From Caulobacteraceae bacterium (GTDB taxonomy: Bacteria; Pseudomonadota; Alphaproteobacteria; Caulobacterales; Caulobacteraceae), in contig CANMXH010000032.1 of assembly GCA_947501315.1 (NCBI GenBank), forward strand, positions 1 to 15,358: 15,358 nucleotides of DNA. Reading direction: 5' to 3'. This document shows, in pieces, positions 8,088-14,602 of the stretch (positions are counted from its first letter, which is position 1; each line of letters starts with the position of its first letter). Below the pieces are notes generated by a model. That model saw only the letters and a program-made list of their open reading frames with translations, made no database searches and was not told where the DNA came from. Made by a program: the position numbers and the translations under genes.

Positions 8088-9260
8088 ATGTCGCTTGCAC
8101 TCTCAACCCTCCTCTATGAGTGGCGGCGCTATATGGCCGCCGTGATGGCCCTGGCCCTGTCGGGTCTGCTCGTGCTCGGCATGGCCGGCGTGTTCATCGG
8201 CATCGGCAAGGGCTTCACCGCGACCATCGAGCGCTCGAGCGCCGACATCATCATCATGCAGCCGGGTGCCAAGTCGCTGATCGGGGGACCATCCGGCGTG
8301 CCGCGGCGTTTCATCCCTCTGGCCTACAACCACCCCGAGGTCGTGGAGGTCCAGCCGCTGGACGGCGCGGGCGGCAGTTTCCAGTCGATCAAGAACGTCG
8401 ATCCGACCAAATCCGCCGCCGACCGGGCCCGCGAAGGCGCACCCAAACAGAATTTCGTCCAGGCCTCGATCATCGACACGACGCCGGGGGCCGTGACCAT
8501 CCCCACCGACTATTCGCCCGAACTGGTCGAGGCCCTGCGCCAGCCTTATACGGTCGCCATCGACGAGACGGCGTTGAAAGCCTTGGGCGTCAAGCTGGGC
8601 GACAAGGCGCTGTATAATGGCCAGACCGTCACGGTCGCCGCCGTCCTGCGGGGCTATCCCAACATGATGCAGTCAACCGTGGTGATGTCGCGCGACACCC
8701 TGCGGATGGTGGGCCAGGCCGACACGGGTCCGCGCGTCGGTCCCCTGATGGTCAAGCTGCGCGATCCCGGCCGGGCCAAGATCGTGGTGGAACAACTCAA
8801 TGCCATTGGCAATGGCCAGTGGAAGGCCTGGACTCGGCAGGAACTGGCCGACGCCAACCAGAGCGCCATGTTCGACCAAGGGCCGCTGATCATCATCCTG
8901 GGTGGCGTCACCTTCGTCGGCATCATCATCGGCGTGGCCATCACCTGGCAGACCCTGCGCGGAGCCATAATGGCCAACATCAAGGAGTTCGCCTCGCTCC
9001 GGGCGCTCGGCGTCGGGATGGGCAGTCTTCGCCGGATCGTGGTCGAGCTCAGCTTCTGGGTCGGGGTGGTCGGGGTGGCCGCCGCCATCGGCCTGACCTG
9101 GCTGGTCGCCCTGTTCGCGGGCTCCCAGGGCGTGCTGATCGCGCTGCAGCCCTTTGCCCTGATGGTCGTGGGTGGCGGGCTGATCGCGATCGCCATGGTG
9201 TCAGGCCTGCTCTCGCTCGGCGTCCTCAAGAACAGCCAGCCTGCGGATCTTCTGCGATGA
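8088..9260 (+). CDS. ABC exporter permease, FtsX/DevC type
   Basis: This is the inner-membrane permease of a three-gene exporter. The protein is 390 aa with the FtsX/MacB fold: a first membrane helix at about 17-38, a periplasmic domain of about 230 residues, then three helices at about 267-286, 319-345 and 351-376. The cytoplasmic coupling region reads KEFASLRALGVG and the C-terminus NSQPADLLR, both typical of DevC and related permeases. A TTG at 8043 would add 15 residues, but the ATG at 8088 fits the family start better. The ribosome-binding site is weak (GGGG about 13 bp upstream). The stop codon overlaps the start of the ATPase gene by 4 bp, which implies translational coupling. The substrate is unknown; DevBCA of cyanobacteria exports glycolipids through TolC. 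Confidence 0.88.
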   Translation: MSLALSTLLYEWRRYMAAVMALALSGLLVLGMAGVFIGIGKGFTATIERSSADIIIMQPGAKSLIGGPSGVPRRFIPLAYNHPEVVEVQPLDGAGGSFQSIKNVDPTKSAADRAREGAPKQNFVQASIIDTTPGAVTIPTDYSPELVEALRQPYTVAIDETALKALGVKLGDKALYNGQTVTVAAVLRGYPNMMQSTVVMSRDTLRMVGQADTGPRVGPLMVKLRDPGRAKIVVEQLNAIGNGQWKAWTRQELADANQSAMFDQGPLIIILGGVTFVGIIIGVAITWQTLRGAIMANIKEFASLRALGVGMGSLRRIVVELSFWVGVVGVAAAIGLTWLVALFAGSQGVLIALQPFALMVVGGGLIAIAMVSGLLSLGVLKNSQPADLLR

Positions 9261-10012
9261 CCGCTCACACCAAGGCGCATGGAAAACACGGCGACTTCGC
9301 GATCGAGGCCAAGGGGCTGGTCAAGCGGTTCAAGTCCGGCAAATCCTTCATCGAGGTGCTGAAGGGCGTGGACTTCGACGCCCGCCACGGCGACCTGACC
9401 ATGGTCATGGGCCCGTCCGGCTCCGGCAAATCGACCCTGATCGCCGCCCTGTCCGGTCTGCTGCGCCCGGAAGAGGGCCGGGTCGATACGCTCGATGTCG
9501 ATGACCTCTGGAAGCTCTCGTCGGGCAAGATCGACAAATTCCGCCTCGACCACTGCGGCTTCATCTTCCAGGGCTTCAACCTCTTCCCGGCCCTGACCGC
9601 CCTGCAACAGGTCGAGGTGGTGCTGAAATTCCAGGGCCTGTCCAAGGGCGACGCCAAACGTCAGGCGACGGCGACCCTAAAGGAGGTCGGCCTCGGCAAC
9701 CGCCTGAACCAGCGGCCTTCGGCCCTGTCCGGCGGCGAGAAGCAGCGTGTCGCCATCGCCCGCTGCCTGGCCAAGAATCCGCAGATCCTGTTTGCCGACG
9801 AACCGACCTCCGCCCTCGACGGCGAGAACGGCCAGATCGTGATCCGCCTGCTGCGCCGCGCCGCCACCGAACACGGTGCCGCGGTCATCTGCGTCACCCA
9901 CGATCCCCGCCTCGAGGAATGGGCGGATCGCGTCATCAAGATCGAAGACGGCATCATAATCTCCGATGAGCGCCGCACCCCCAATCCCGACGCCAAGCTT
10001 GCGTCGCACTGA
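9257..10012 (+). CDS. ABC exporter ATP-binding protein, DevA/LolD/MacB type
   Basis: This is the ATPase subunit of the exporter, 251 aa. All functional motifs are visible: Walker A GPSGSGKST (52-60), Q-loop FIFQGFN with Gln105, signature LSGGE (147-151), Walker B ILFADEP ending with Asp171-Glu172, D-loop SALD and the H-loop His215 in VTHD. LSGGEKQRVAIARCL and FADEPTSALD are characteristic of the MacB/LolD/DevA branch that partners with FtsX-type permeases. The start is the ATG at 9257 inside the ATGA overlap with the permease gene. The membrane-fusion protein gene follows 20 bp later, which completes the operon. The open frame before 9257 lies within the permease gene and is not part of this protein. 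Confidence 0.94.
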   Translation: MTAHTKAHGKHGDFAIEAKGLVKRFKSGKSFIEVLKGVDFDARHGDLTMVMGPSGSGKSTLIAALSGLLRPEEGRVDTLDVDDLWKLSSGKIDKFRLDHCGFIFQGFNLFPALTALQQVEVVLKFQGLSKGDAKRQATATLKEVGLGNRLNQRPSALSGGEKQRVAIARCLAKNPQILFADEPTSALDGENGQIVIRLLRRAATEHGAAVICVTHDPRLEEWADRVIKIEDGIIISDERRTPNPDAKLASH

Positions 10013-10032
10013 ACCGCCTCAGGAACTCCGTC

Positions 10033-11049
10033 ATGCCCGCCTTCCTCAAGAACAAATGGCTCTGGATCGGCCTGGTGCTGATCGCCGTCATCGTCGTCGG
10101 CTACAACTATATGCAGAGCGCCGACAAGGCGAAGAAGGCCGAGGCAGAGAAGACCGAGGCCAACCGGGTCGAGAGCCCCTATGCGGCCATCGCCAACGGC
10201 AAGGTCGATGTCGAGGGTGGCATCATCCAGATTGCGGCTCGCCGCGGCGGTGTTGTGCGTGAGGTGCTGGTGCAGGAGGGCGACCGTGTCGTCGCCGGCC
10301 AGATCCTCGCCCGCCAGGAAGACGATGAGCCCCGACTGGCCCTGCAGAGCGCCAATGCCGACGTCGCCCAGGCCGAAAGCCAGCTGCGCCTGATCCAGGT
10401 CGAGATCCGCACCGCCCAGCGCGAACACGATCGTCTCGCCCGGCTGGTCGCGTCCAATTTCGTCGCCGGCTCGCGCATGGATCAGGCCCGCGACGCCATC
10501 GCCACGGCCCAGGCCCGGCTCGGTTCGCAGCAGGCCAGCGTCCAGACCGCCCGCGCGCGCCGCGACCAGGCCGCCTACAATGTCGAGCTGACGGTGATCC
10601 GGGCCCCGCAGGACGGCCGGATCGTGCGCCGCTACGCCAATCCCGGTGCCGGTGCCTCGACCCTGAACGTGTCCAACATGTTCGACCTCGAGCCTGACGC
10701 TCCCCGCATCGCCCGCGCCGAGATCGTCGAGAGCGACATTCCGAACATCAGCCCCGGCCAGGCCGTCGAGATCACCCCCGAGGGCGATCCGACCAAGGTC
10801 TATGTCGGTGCCGTTCTCCGCCGCGCGGCCGTCTTCGGCGCCCGGAAACTGGCCTCGGATGACCCGTCGCAGCGCTCGGACGAGCGGGTGGTCGAGGTCG
10901 TCGTCAGTGCGGGCGACGCCCCGCTTCTGATCGGCCAGCGCGTGCTGGTGAAGTTCATGAAGCCCGGCGAAACCGCCGGCGCTCCCCGCCCGGCCTCGAC
11001 CGGCGTCCCCGCCGGCCGCGCCATGCAGGCTCCGGCACAGGCGGGGTAA
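10033..11049 (+). CDS. HlyD-family membrane-fusion protein, DevB type
   Basis: This is the periplasmic adaptor of the exporter, linking the inner-membrane ABC transporter to an outer-membrane channel. The protein is 338 aa with a single N-terminal membrane helix (about 9-24). The lipoyl-like domain is split around a coiled-coil hairpin: first half about 64-95 (GGVVREVLVQEGDRV), hairpin about 96-180, second half about 183-205 (VIRAPQDGRIVRR). A beta-barrel region follows. The stretch at about 257-290, with YVGAVLRRAAVFGARK, then DP, then ERVVEVVV, resembles the conserved region of DevB. The ribosome-binding site AGGAA ends 7 bp before the ATG. No outer-membrane TolC gene is in the window, so a TolC encoded elsewhere would be needed. 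The Ala/Pro-rich tail of about 25 residues is unremarkable. Confidence 0.9.
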   Translation: MPAFLKNKWLWIGLVLIAVIVVGYNYMQSADKAKKAEAEKTEANRVESPYAAIANGKVDVEGGIIQIAARRGGVVREVLVQEGDRVVAGQILARQEDDEPRLALQSANADVAQAESQLRLIQVEIRTAQREHDRLARLVASNFVAGSRMDQARDAIATAQARLGSQQASVQTARARRDQAAYNVELTVIRAPQDGRIVRRYANPGAGASTLNVSNMFDLEPDAPRIARAEIVESDIPNISPGQAVEITPEGDPTKVYVGAVLRRAAVFGARKLASDDPSQRSDERVVEVVVSAGDAPLLIGQRVLVKFMKPGETAGAPRPASTGVPAGRAMQAPAQAG

Positions 11050-11055
11050 AGAAGG

Positions 11056-11154
11056 GGTGATTGGTGGTTGGTGATTGGTGATTGCCCAAGGGTGTCGCTG
11101 TCAGGTCTGCATTCCAGGCGTCAACCAATCACCAATCACCAATCACCAACCACC
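11056..11154. repeat. Heptamer inverted-repeat array at convergent gene ends (array 2)
   Basis: The left arm (11056-11084) is made of TGATTGG-type heptamers and the right arm (11126-11154) of the reverse complement. 27 of 29 positions pair, across a 41-nt loop. The two mismatches come from one variant unit (TGGTTGG) that is the second unit in the left arm but the outermost in the right arm. It starts 6 bp after the membrane-fusion gene stop and ends 15 bp before the stop of the opposite crotonase gene. No T-tract follows. The unit differs from array 1 at two of seven positions, yet both arms agree. Confidence 0.85.
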
Positions 11155-11169
11155 AGGCACCTCGCGGCC

Positions 11170-11967
11170 TCAGCTACCGGTGAAGCTCGCCGCCCGCTTC
11201 TCCAGCGCCGCCGTCACCCCTTCCAGATGGTCATCGGTCAGGTGCGCCAGCGCCTGCATCGAGGCGGTCATCTCCAGGATCTGGTCGAAGGTCGCGTCGC
11301 GGCCCTGACGCAGCAGGGCCTTGGTCATGCGCAGGGCCCGGGGCGCGCGTGAGGCGACGTCCTCCGCGATCTCCATCGCCTCCTCCATCAGCCGCTCCGG
11401 CGCGACCACCCGGCTGACCAGCCCCCACTCCATCGCCGTCTTTGCATCCAGCACACGCGCGGTGAACAGCATTTCGGCGGCCCGCGCATAGCCGATGTTG
11501 CGCGGCATCAGCCAGGCCCCGCCGTCGCCCGGCAGAATGCCCAGCTTCAGGAAGGGCACGCCGAAGCTGGCCGTCTCCGAGGCGATGCGGATGTCGGCCA
11601 GTCCCGCGATGTCACAGCCCAGCCCCATGGCCGGCCCGTTCACCGCCGCGATCAGCGGTACCTCCAGCCCGTACAGCGACCGTACGATCCGGTGCACAAC
11701 GCGCCGATAGCCCTCCCGGATCTCGGCCCCCGAGCCCGCGAACAGGTCGCGCCGGTCCTTCATCGCCTTCAGATCGCCGCCGGCCGAGAAGGCCCGCCCG
11801 GCTCCGGTCAGGACCACGCAGCGCACGCCCTGGTCCGCATTCACGGCCTCACAGGCCGCGGCGAAGGCCTCGCCGTCCTCGAGGTCGGGCAGGGCATTGA
11901 GCCGGTCGGGCCGGTCCAGGGTCCAGAGTTCGATATGGTCGCGGCGGTCTCGGCGGATCAGGGTCAT
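11170..11967 (-). CDS. Crotonase-fold enzyme (enoyl-CoA hydratase/isomerase family)
   Basis: This cytoplasmic protein acts on acyl-CoA thioesters, probably in fatty-acid or organic-acid breakdown. It is 265 aa. The first oxyanion-hole segment is GRAFSAGGDLKAM (about 57-69) and the second is NGPAMGLGCDI (110-120). The two glutamates of classical enoyl-CoA hydratase (rat Glu144 and Glu164) align with Asp119 and Phe139, while Asp148 in LPGDGG sits where dienoyl-CoA isomerases have a catalytic Asp. It may therefore be an isomerase or another crotonase activity rather than a hydratase. A GTG at 11985 with GAGG upstream would add six residues; the ATG at 11967 fits the family start (MTLIRRDRRDHIELW). 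A small gene in the same direction ends 81 bp upstream. Confidence 0.85.
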   Translation of the reverse strand: MTLIRRDRRDHIELWTLDRPDRLNALPDLEDGEAFAAACEAVNADQGVRCVVLTGAGRAFSAGGDLKAMKDRRDLFAGSGAEIREGYRRVVHRIVRSLYGLEVPLIAAVNGPAMGLGCDIAGLADIRIASETASFGVPFLKLGILPGDGGAWLMPRNIGYARAAEMLFTARVLDAKTAMEWGLVSRVVAPERLMEEAMEIAEDVASRAPRALRMTKALLRQGRDATFDQILEMTASMQALAHLTDDHLEGVTAALEKRAASFTGS

Positions 11968-12048
11968 GCGCCCGATGTGCCGCACGCCGCGCCTCGCCGC
12001 AATGTCAGGTATTCCGACTCCGGAGCCGGATTCCGGACCGGCTTTGAT

Positions 12049-12204
12049 CTAGTCGCGCTTGCGAAGCTTGATGGGCACGAAATTCGACGGGTGGCTGACC
12101 GCGCGGTCGCCGGCCCCGTGCCCGTTCTTCGTATGCACCAGCATCCCGCCCAGCAGGGCGAAGGACATCATGGCATGCTGCAGGTTGCGGTCTCGATCTT
12201 TCAT
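12049..12204 (-). CDS. Small basic protein of 51 aa, unknown function
   Basis: The frame runs ATG to TAG and encodes a 51-residue protein: an N-terminal MKDRDRNLQHAMMSF, a short hydrophobic stretch FALLGGMLV (about 15-23), a middle part with AVSHPSNF, and a basic C-terminal end PIKLRKRD. No family is recognised. Support for a real gene comes from AAGGAGA ending 6 bp before the ATG, one of the strongest ribosome-binding sites in the window, and from a promoter-like element about 60 bp upstream on the same strand. The crotonase gene follows 81 bp downstream on the same strand, so the two could be co-transcribed. The hydrophobic stretch is too short for a confident membrane helix. It may be a regulatory or stress-related small protein; this is not known. 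Confidence 0.65.
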   Translation of the reverse strand: MKDRDRNLQHAMMSFALLGGMLVHTKNGHGAGDRAVSHPSNFVPIKLRKRD

Positions 12205-12210
12205 CGGGCG

Positions 12211-12217
12211 TCTCCTT
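12211..12217 (-). promoter_or_regulatory. Strong ribosome-binding site of the 51-aa small gene
   Basis: On the minus strand this reads AAGGAGA, followed by 6 nt and then the ATG. It closely matches the anti-Shine-Dalgarno sequence, and it is the main reason for calling the small gene. Confidence 0.7.
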
Positions 12218-12266
12218 TCGCGTTGGCGATGAAAAGAGACACGTCGTGCTTTTCGGGAGTCTCACC

Positions 12267-12293
12267 GTCATAGTCGTTTCGCGTCATGGTCAA
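12267..12293 (-). promoter_or_regulatory. Predicted housekeeping promoter of the 51-aa small gene
   Basis: Reading the minus strand, TTGACC (complement of 12288-12293) is followed after 13 bp by ACTATGAC (complement of 12267-12274). This fits the Caulobacter major sigma pattern TTGACGS, 10-14 bp, GCTANAWC, with 6 of 8 matches in the -10. Transcription would start near 12260, giving a 5' leader of about 56 nt that contains the ribosome-binding site. Prediction only. Confidence 0.5.
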
Positions 12294-12357
12294 GGTAATG
12301 CCCGGACGCCGGAATTGCAACTTATTTTACTCCGTTTCCGGAACATATTTCGCATCC

Positions 12358-12567
12358 ATGTCATCAAGTGAAGCCCGGACCCCCCAGGATCCGCCCAGCA
12401 GCATCGCCACCCCGTGCATCAAGGTCTGCATCGTCGACGGTGCCACAAGCCTCTGCCTCGGCTGCTGGCGCACCCTCTCCGAGATCGGCGGCTGGAGCGG
12501 TTTCACCGATGCAGAACGCGCCGCGATCACGGCGCTGCTGCCCGCGCGTGCGGCGCGCGCGAAGTGA
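12358..12567 (+). CDS. DUF1289 domain protein
   Basis: This is a 69-aa cytoplasmic protein of the DUF1289 family, whose function is not established. The hallmark cysteine pattern is present: TPCIKVCIVD (Cys20, Cys24), then CLGCWRTLSEIGGW (Cys33, Cys36). The four cysteines suggest a metal or iron-sulfur site, which is inference. The frame is open from 12286, but the family starts near the ATG at 12358. There is no Shine-Dalgarno sequence, and an AT-rich CATATT at 12344-12349 lies close before the ATG, so it could be another near-leaderless message. It is divergent from the 51-aa gene. A heptamer array lies downstream, before the retropepsin-like gene. Confidence 0.85.
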   Translation: MSSSEARTPQDPPSSIATPCIKVCIVDGATSLCLGCWRTLSEIGGWSGFTDAERAAITALLPARAARAK

Positions 12568-12638
12568 TGAGCCGCGAGAGGTTCGTGACTGCAGCGTCCC
12601 TGCCGGCGGAAGGGCGGCGCTGCACGCGCCAACAAACC

Positions 12639-12706
12639 GTTGGCGGCCAACCGCCAACCGCTAACCACTAACCACTAGCCACTAACCACTGGCCACTCAT
12701 CACTCG
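12639..12706 (+). repeat. One-sided heptamer array with short hairpin (array 4)
   Basis: Eight consecutive heptamers of CCACTAA type run from 12651 to 12706: CCGCCAA, CCGCTAA, CCACTAA, CCACTAG, CCACTAA, CCACTGG, CCACTCA, TCACTCG. Only one partner unit exists on the left: GTTGGCGG (12639-12646) pairs over 8 bp with CCGCCAAC (12651-12658) around CCAA. In reverse complement the unit reads AGTGGTT, which fits the consensus of the two-armed arrays. It lies in the 243-bp gap between DUF1289 and the retropepsin-like gene, at a tandem rather than a convergent junction. The rest of that gap holds only a small hairpin at 12777-12790 (GCCGC, AGAA, GCGGC). Confidence 0.8.
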
Positions 12707-12810
12707 CCTCCGCCTTAACCCCCCGCAAACCATCCCCATTCACCGCATCCCAACCGCCGTATGCGACAGGGCAGGGGCCGCAGAAGCGGCGTGTTCACGA
12801 CGGACGGCGC

Positions 12811-13320
12811 ATGCGTTTCGATGTTTCCTCAGCGGGTATCATGGCCCTGGCCGTGGCCTCCGCCCTGACCACCGCCTGGTGGCTGAACCATGCCGGCGCG
12901 CGCGGGCAGGCCTTTGCCGCCACACCCGCAGCCGTCCATGCCCCGGCCCACGGCGCGACGGCCCAGGTGCTGAAGGCCGCCGACGGCCACTACTGGGCCG
13001 ACGCCCTGATTGACGGCAAGGCCGTGCGGGTCATGGTCGACACCGGCGCCAGCGTCGTGGTCCTGACCCCTGCCGACGCCGCCCGTCTTGGCCTGCAGCT
13101 CAAGGCCGACGACTTTTCCGGCACAGTCATCACGGCCTCCGGCTCGGTCCGTGCCGCGCGGGTCGCCCTCGACACGGTGGCTGTCGCCGGCACCCGCGTG
13201 GACCGGGTCGAGGCCCTGGTCGTCGAACGTGGCCTGCCGCACAGCCTGCTCGGCATGAGCTATCTCGGCCGTCTGTCATCCTTCAGCGCGACGCCGTCGG
13301 AAATCACGCTGCGACCGTGA
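12811..13320 (+). CDS. Membrane-anchored retropepsin-like aspartic protease (TIGR02281-like)
   Basis: This is a 169-aa protein with an N-terminal hydrophobic helix (about 8-24), a short linker and one pepsin/retropepsin half-domain, probably facing the periplasm. The catalytic motif is VMVDTGAS with Asp77, and the second conserved block is SLLGMSYLGRL near 143-154. Single half-domains of this kind work as homodimers. The layout and length match the alphaproteobacterial clan AA protease family known as TIGR02281, whose substrates are not established. The ATG at 12811 has only a weak ribosome-binding site (GGACGG). It is convergent with the TauE-type permease, and a heptamer inverted repeat begins 3 bp after its stop codon. 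Confidence 0.85.
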   Translation: MRFDVSSAGIMALAVASALTTAWWLNHAGARGQAFAATPAAVHAPAHGATAQVLKAADGHYWADALIDGKAVRVMVDTGASVVVLTPADAARLGLQLKADDFSGTVITASGSVRAARVALDTVAVAGTRVDRVEALVVERGLPHSLLGMSYLGRLSSFSATPSEITLRP

Positions 13321-13323
13321 AGA

Positions 13324-13417
13324 AGTGGCGAGTGGCGAGTGACGAGTAGCGAGTCCACTCGAATCCAGTTTTCGGTTGCCGCCAGTCCAACCCACCTATC
13401 ACTCGCCACTCGCCACT
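13324..13417. repeat. Heptamer inverted-repeat array at convergent gene ends (array 3)
   Basis: The left arm starts with a perfect 19-bp match to the right arm: 13324-13342 (AGTGGCG, AGTGGCG, AGTGA) pairs with 13399-13417. Further left-arm units (CGAGTAGCGAGT) continue to 13354 with decayed pairing. The loop is about 56 nt. The heptamer is the same as in array 1. The outer end of the right arm reaches the first base of the TauE gene stop codon (complement of 13417-13419), so the array touches coding sequence. Confidence 0.85.
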
Positions 13418-14241
13418 CAGACCGCCTTCCCCACCACCGCTGCCGCCGTCACCAGCAGCCAGACCGCGAACGCCCGCCTCAGCACCGCCCGGTCGAGCGA
13501 GTGCGCCAGCTTCGCGCCCCAGGGGGCCACCGCCGTGGTCAGCACCGCCATCAGCAAGGCCCCGGGCACATTGACATAGCCCAGTGACAGCGGTGGCCGT
13601 CCGCCGGCGTCCCAGCCGAACACCACAAATCCCAGCGTCGCTGCCGTCCCTATGGCCAGGCCGAAGCCCGAGGCGGTGGCCACCGCCTGATGGATCGGCC
13701 GTCCGCACAGGCTCATCATCATGCCGCCGAAACTGCCGCCACCGATCCCCATCATGGCTGACAGCCCGCCGATCACCGTGCCCGTCACGCGCCGTCCCCA
13801 GCCCGTCGGCAGGTCCCGCCTGAGCGTCACGCCCTCGGGCAACAGCCCCATCTGTGCCGCCACCACCAGCAGACAAAGGCCATAGACAATGGCCAGGCCC
13901 TGCATCGAGGTGAACCCGGCCACCCCCGCCCCGACCAGCGCCCCCGCCGCCACCCAGGGCGTCCAGGATTTCAGCACGCCCTCATCGACCGCCCCGTGCG
14001 CCCGATGCGCACGCAAGGATCGCCAGGAGGTTGCGACGATGGTCAGCAGCGACGTCCCGATCGCCGTATGCAGATTTCCCTCGCCCCCGACGCCGAGCAC
14101 CTCGAAGGCATAGAAGACCGCCGGCACGATCACTGTCCCGCCGCCAACCCCGAACAACCCGGCTACCAGCCCGCCCACCAGCCCGGCCGCCGTCAGGGCC
14201 AGCAGCAGGAGGAGCAGGTCGGGGAGGGGAAGTGCGGTCAT
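13417..14241 (-). CDS. TauE/SafE-family membrane permease
   Basis: This is an inner-membrane protein of 274 aa with about seven to eight hydrophobic helices. The family exports or imports sulfite, sulfonates or related organic anions; the substrate here is unknown. The internal duplication typical of the family is visible as GLFGVGGGTVIVP (29-41) and SAMMGIGGGSFGG (about 151-163). The open frame extends to 14379, but those extra 46 residues are polar and proline-rich, unlike the family. The ATG at 14241 directly precedes the first membrane helix and is chosen, although its ribosome-binding site is weak. It is divergent from the repeat-protein gene. Confidence 0.88.
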   Translation of the reverse strand: MTALPLPDLLLLLLALTAAGLVGGLVAGLFGVGGGTVIVPAVFYAFEVLGVGGEGNLHTAIGTSLLTIVATSWRSLRAHRAHGAVDEGVLKSWTPWVAAGALVGAGVAGFTSMQGLAIVYGLCLLVVAAQMGLLPEGVTLRRDLPTGWGRRVTGTVIGGLSAMMGIGGGSFGGMMMSLCGRPIHQAVATASGFGLAIGTAATLGFVVFGWDAGGRPPLSLGYVNVPGALLMAVLTTAVAPWGAKLAHSLDRAVLRRAFAVWLLVTAAAVVGKAV

Positions 14242-14602
14242 GGGCGCGGCCTGTCCGTCATCAGAAGCCGGATCGGGGAGCCCGCTTCCGGCGAAAATCG
14301 CCGTGTCCCGGTCAGGGGCCCGGCCCGGGACCCGTCTCGTCCCAAACTGGGGCAAGCGTCTGTCCCGTTTTGAAGTCAAGGAAACGTAAAGATAAATTCA
14401 CTCTGAACAAAACCTTGAGAGGCAGGCTTTACGATTTGTTAAATTCCGCAAATCAGCGGGAAAATTCCCGGTTCGGGCCAGTTTTCCGCCGGAATCGGGC
14501 CTGTTCTGGTTAGCGAAACATGAAGATGCCGGGGCCGGGCCGCTGGTATAGCCCTTGCTCCTCCTCTCTTGCCGAACACCCGGCAATGAAAGGAACTCTC
14601 AG
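14242..14602. promoter_or_regulatory. 361-bp divergent intergenic region, AT-rich in the middle
   Basis: No gene is seen here. The part from about 14380 to 14520 is visibly richer in A/T than anything else in the window. It contains an inverted repeat CGGGAA-AA-TTCCCG (14457-14470), a short palindrome TTCCG-C-CGGAA (14484-14494), one GANTC methylation site (14492-14496), and TTAC and TTAA separated by 6 bp near 14429-14442. A -10-like GGTATAGC lies at about 14545-14552 without a clear -35. The ribosome-binding site AAAGGAA of the repeat protein is at 14589-14595. The region probably carries the control of the repeat-protein gene and possibly of the permease gene. Confidence 0.45.

Noticed and set aside
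12005..12271. 88-aa minus-strand frame overlapping the 51-aa gene
   Set aside because: Its composition is Arg/Pro/Ser-rich shadow type and its start has no ribosome-binding site, whereas the 51-aa frame in another register has a near-perfect one.
12651..12706. Tandem array considered as a CRISPR array
   Set aside because: The units are 7 bp with no spacers and no cas genes are near.
14242..14379. 46-residue N-terminal extension of the TauE-type permease
   Set aside because: It is polar and unlike the family. The ATG at 14241 directly precedes the first membrane helix.
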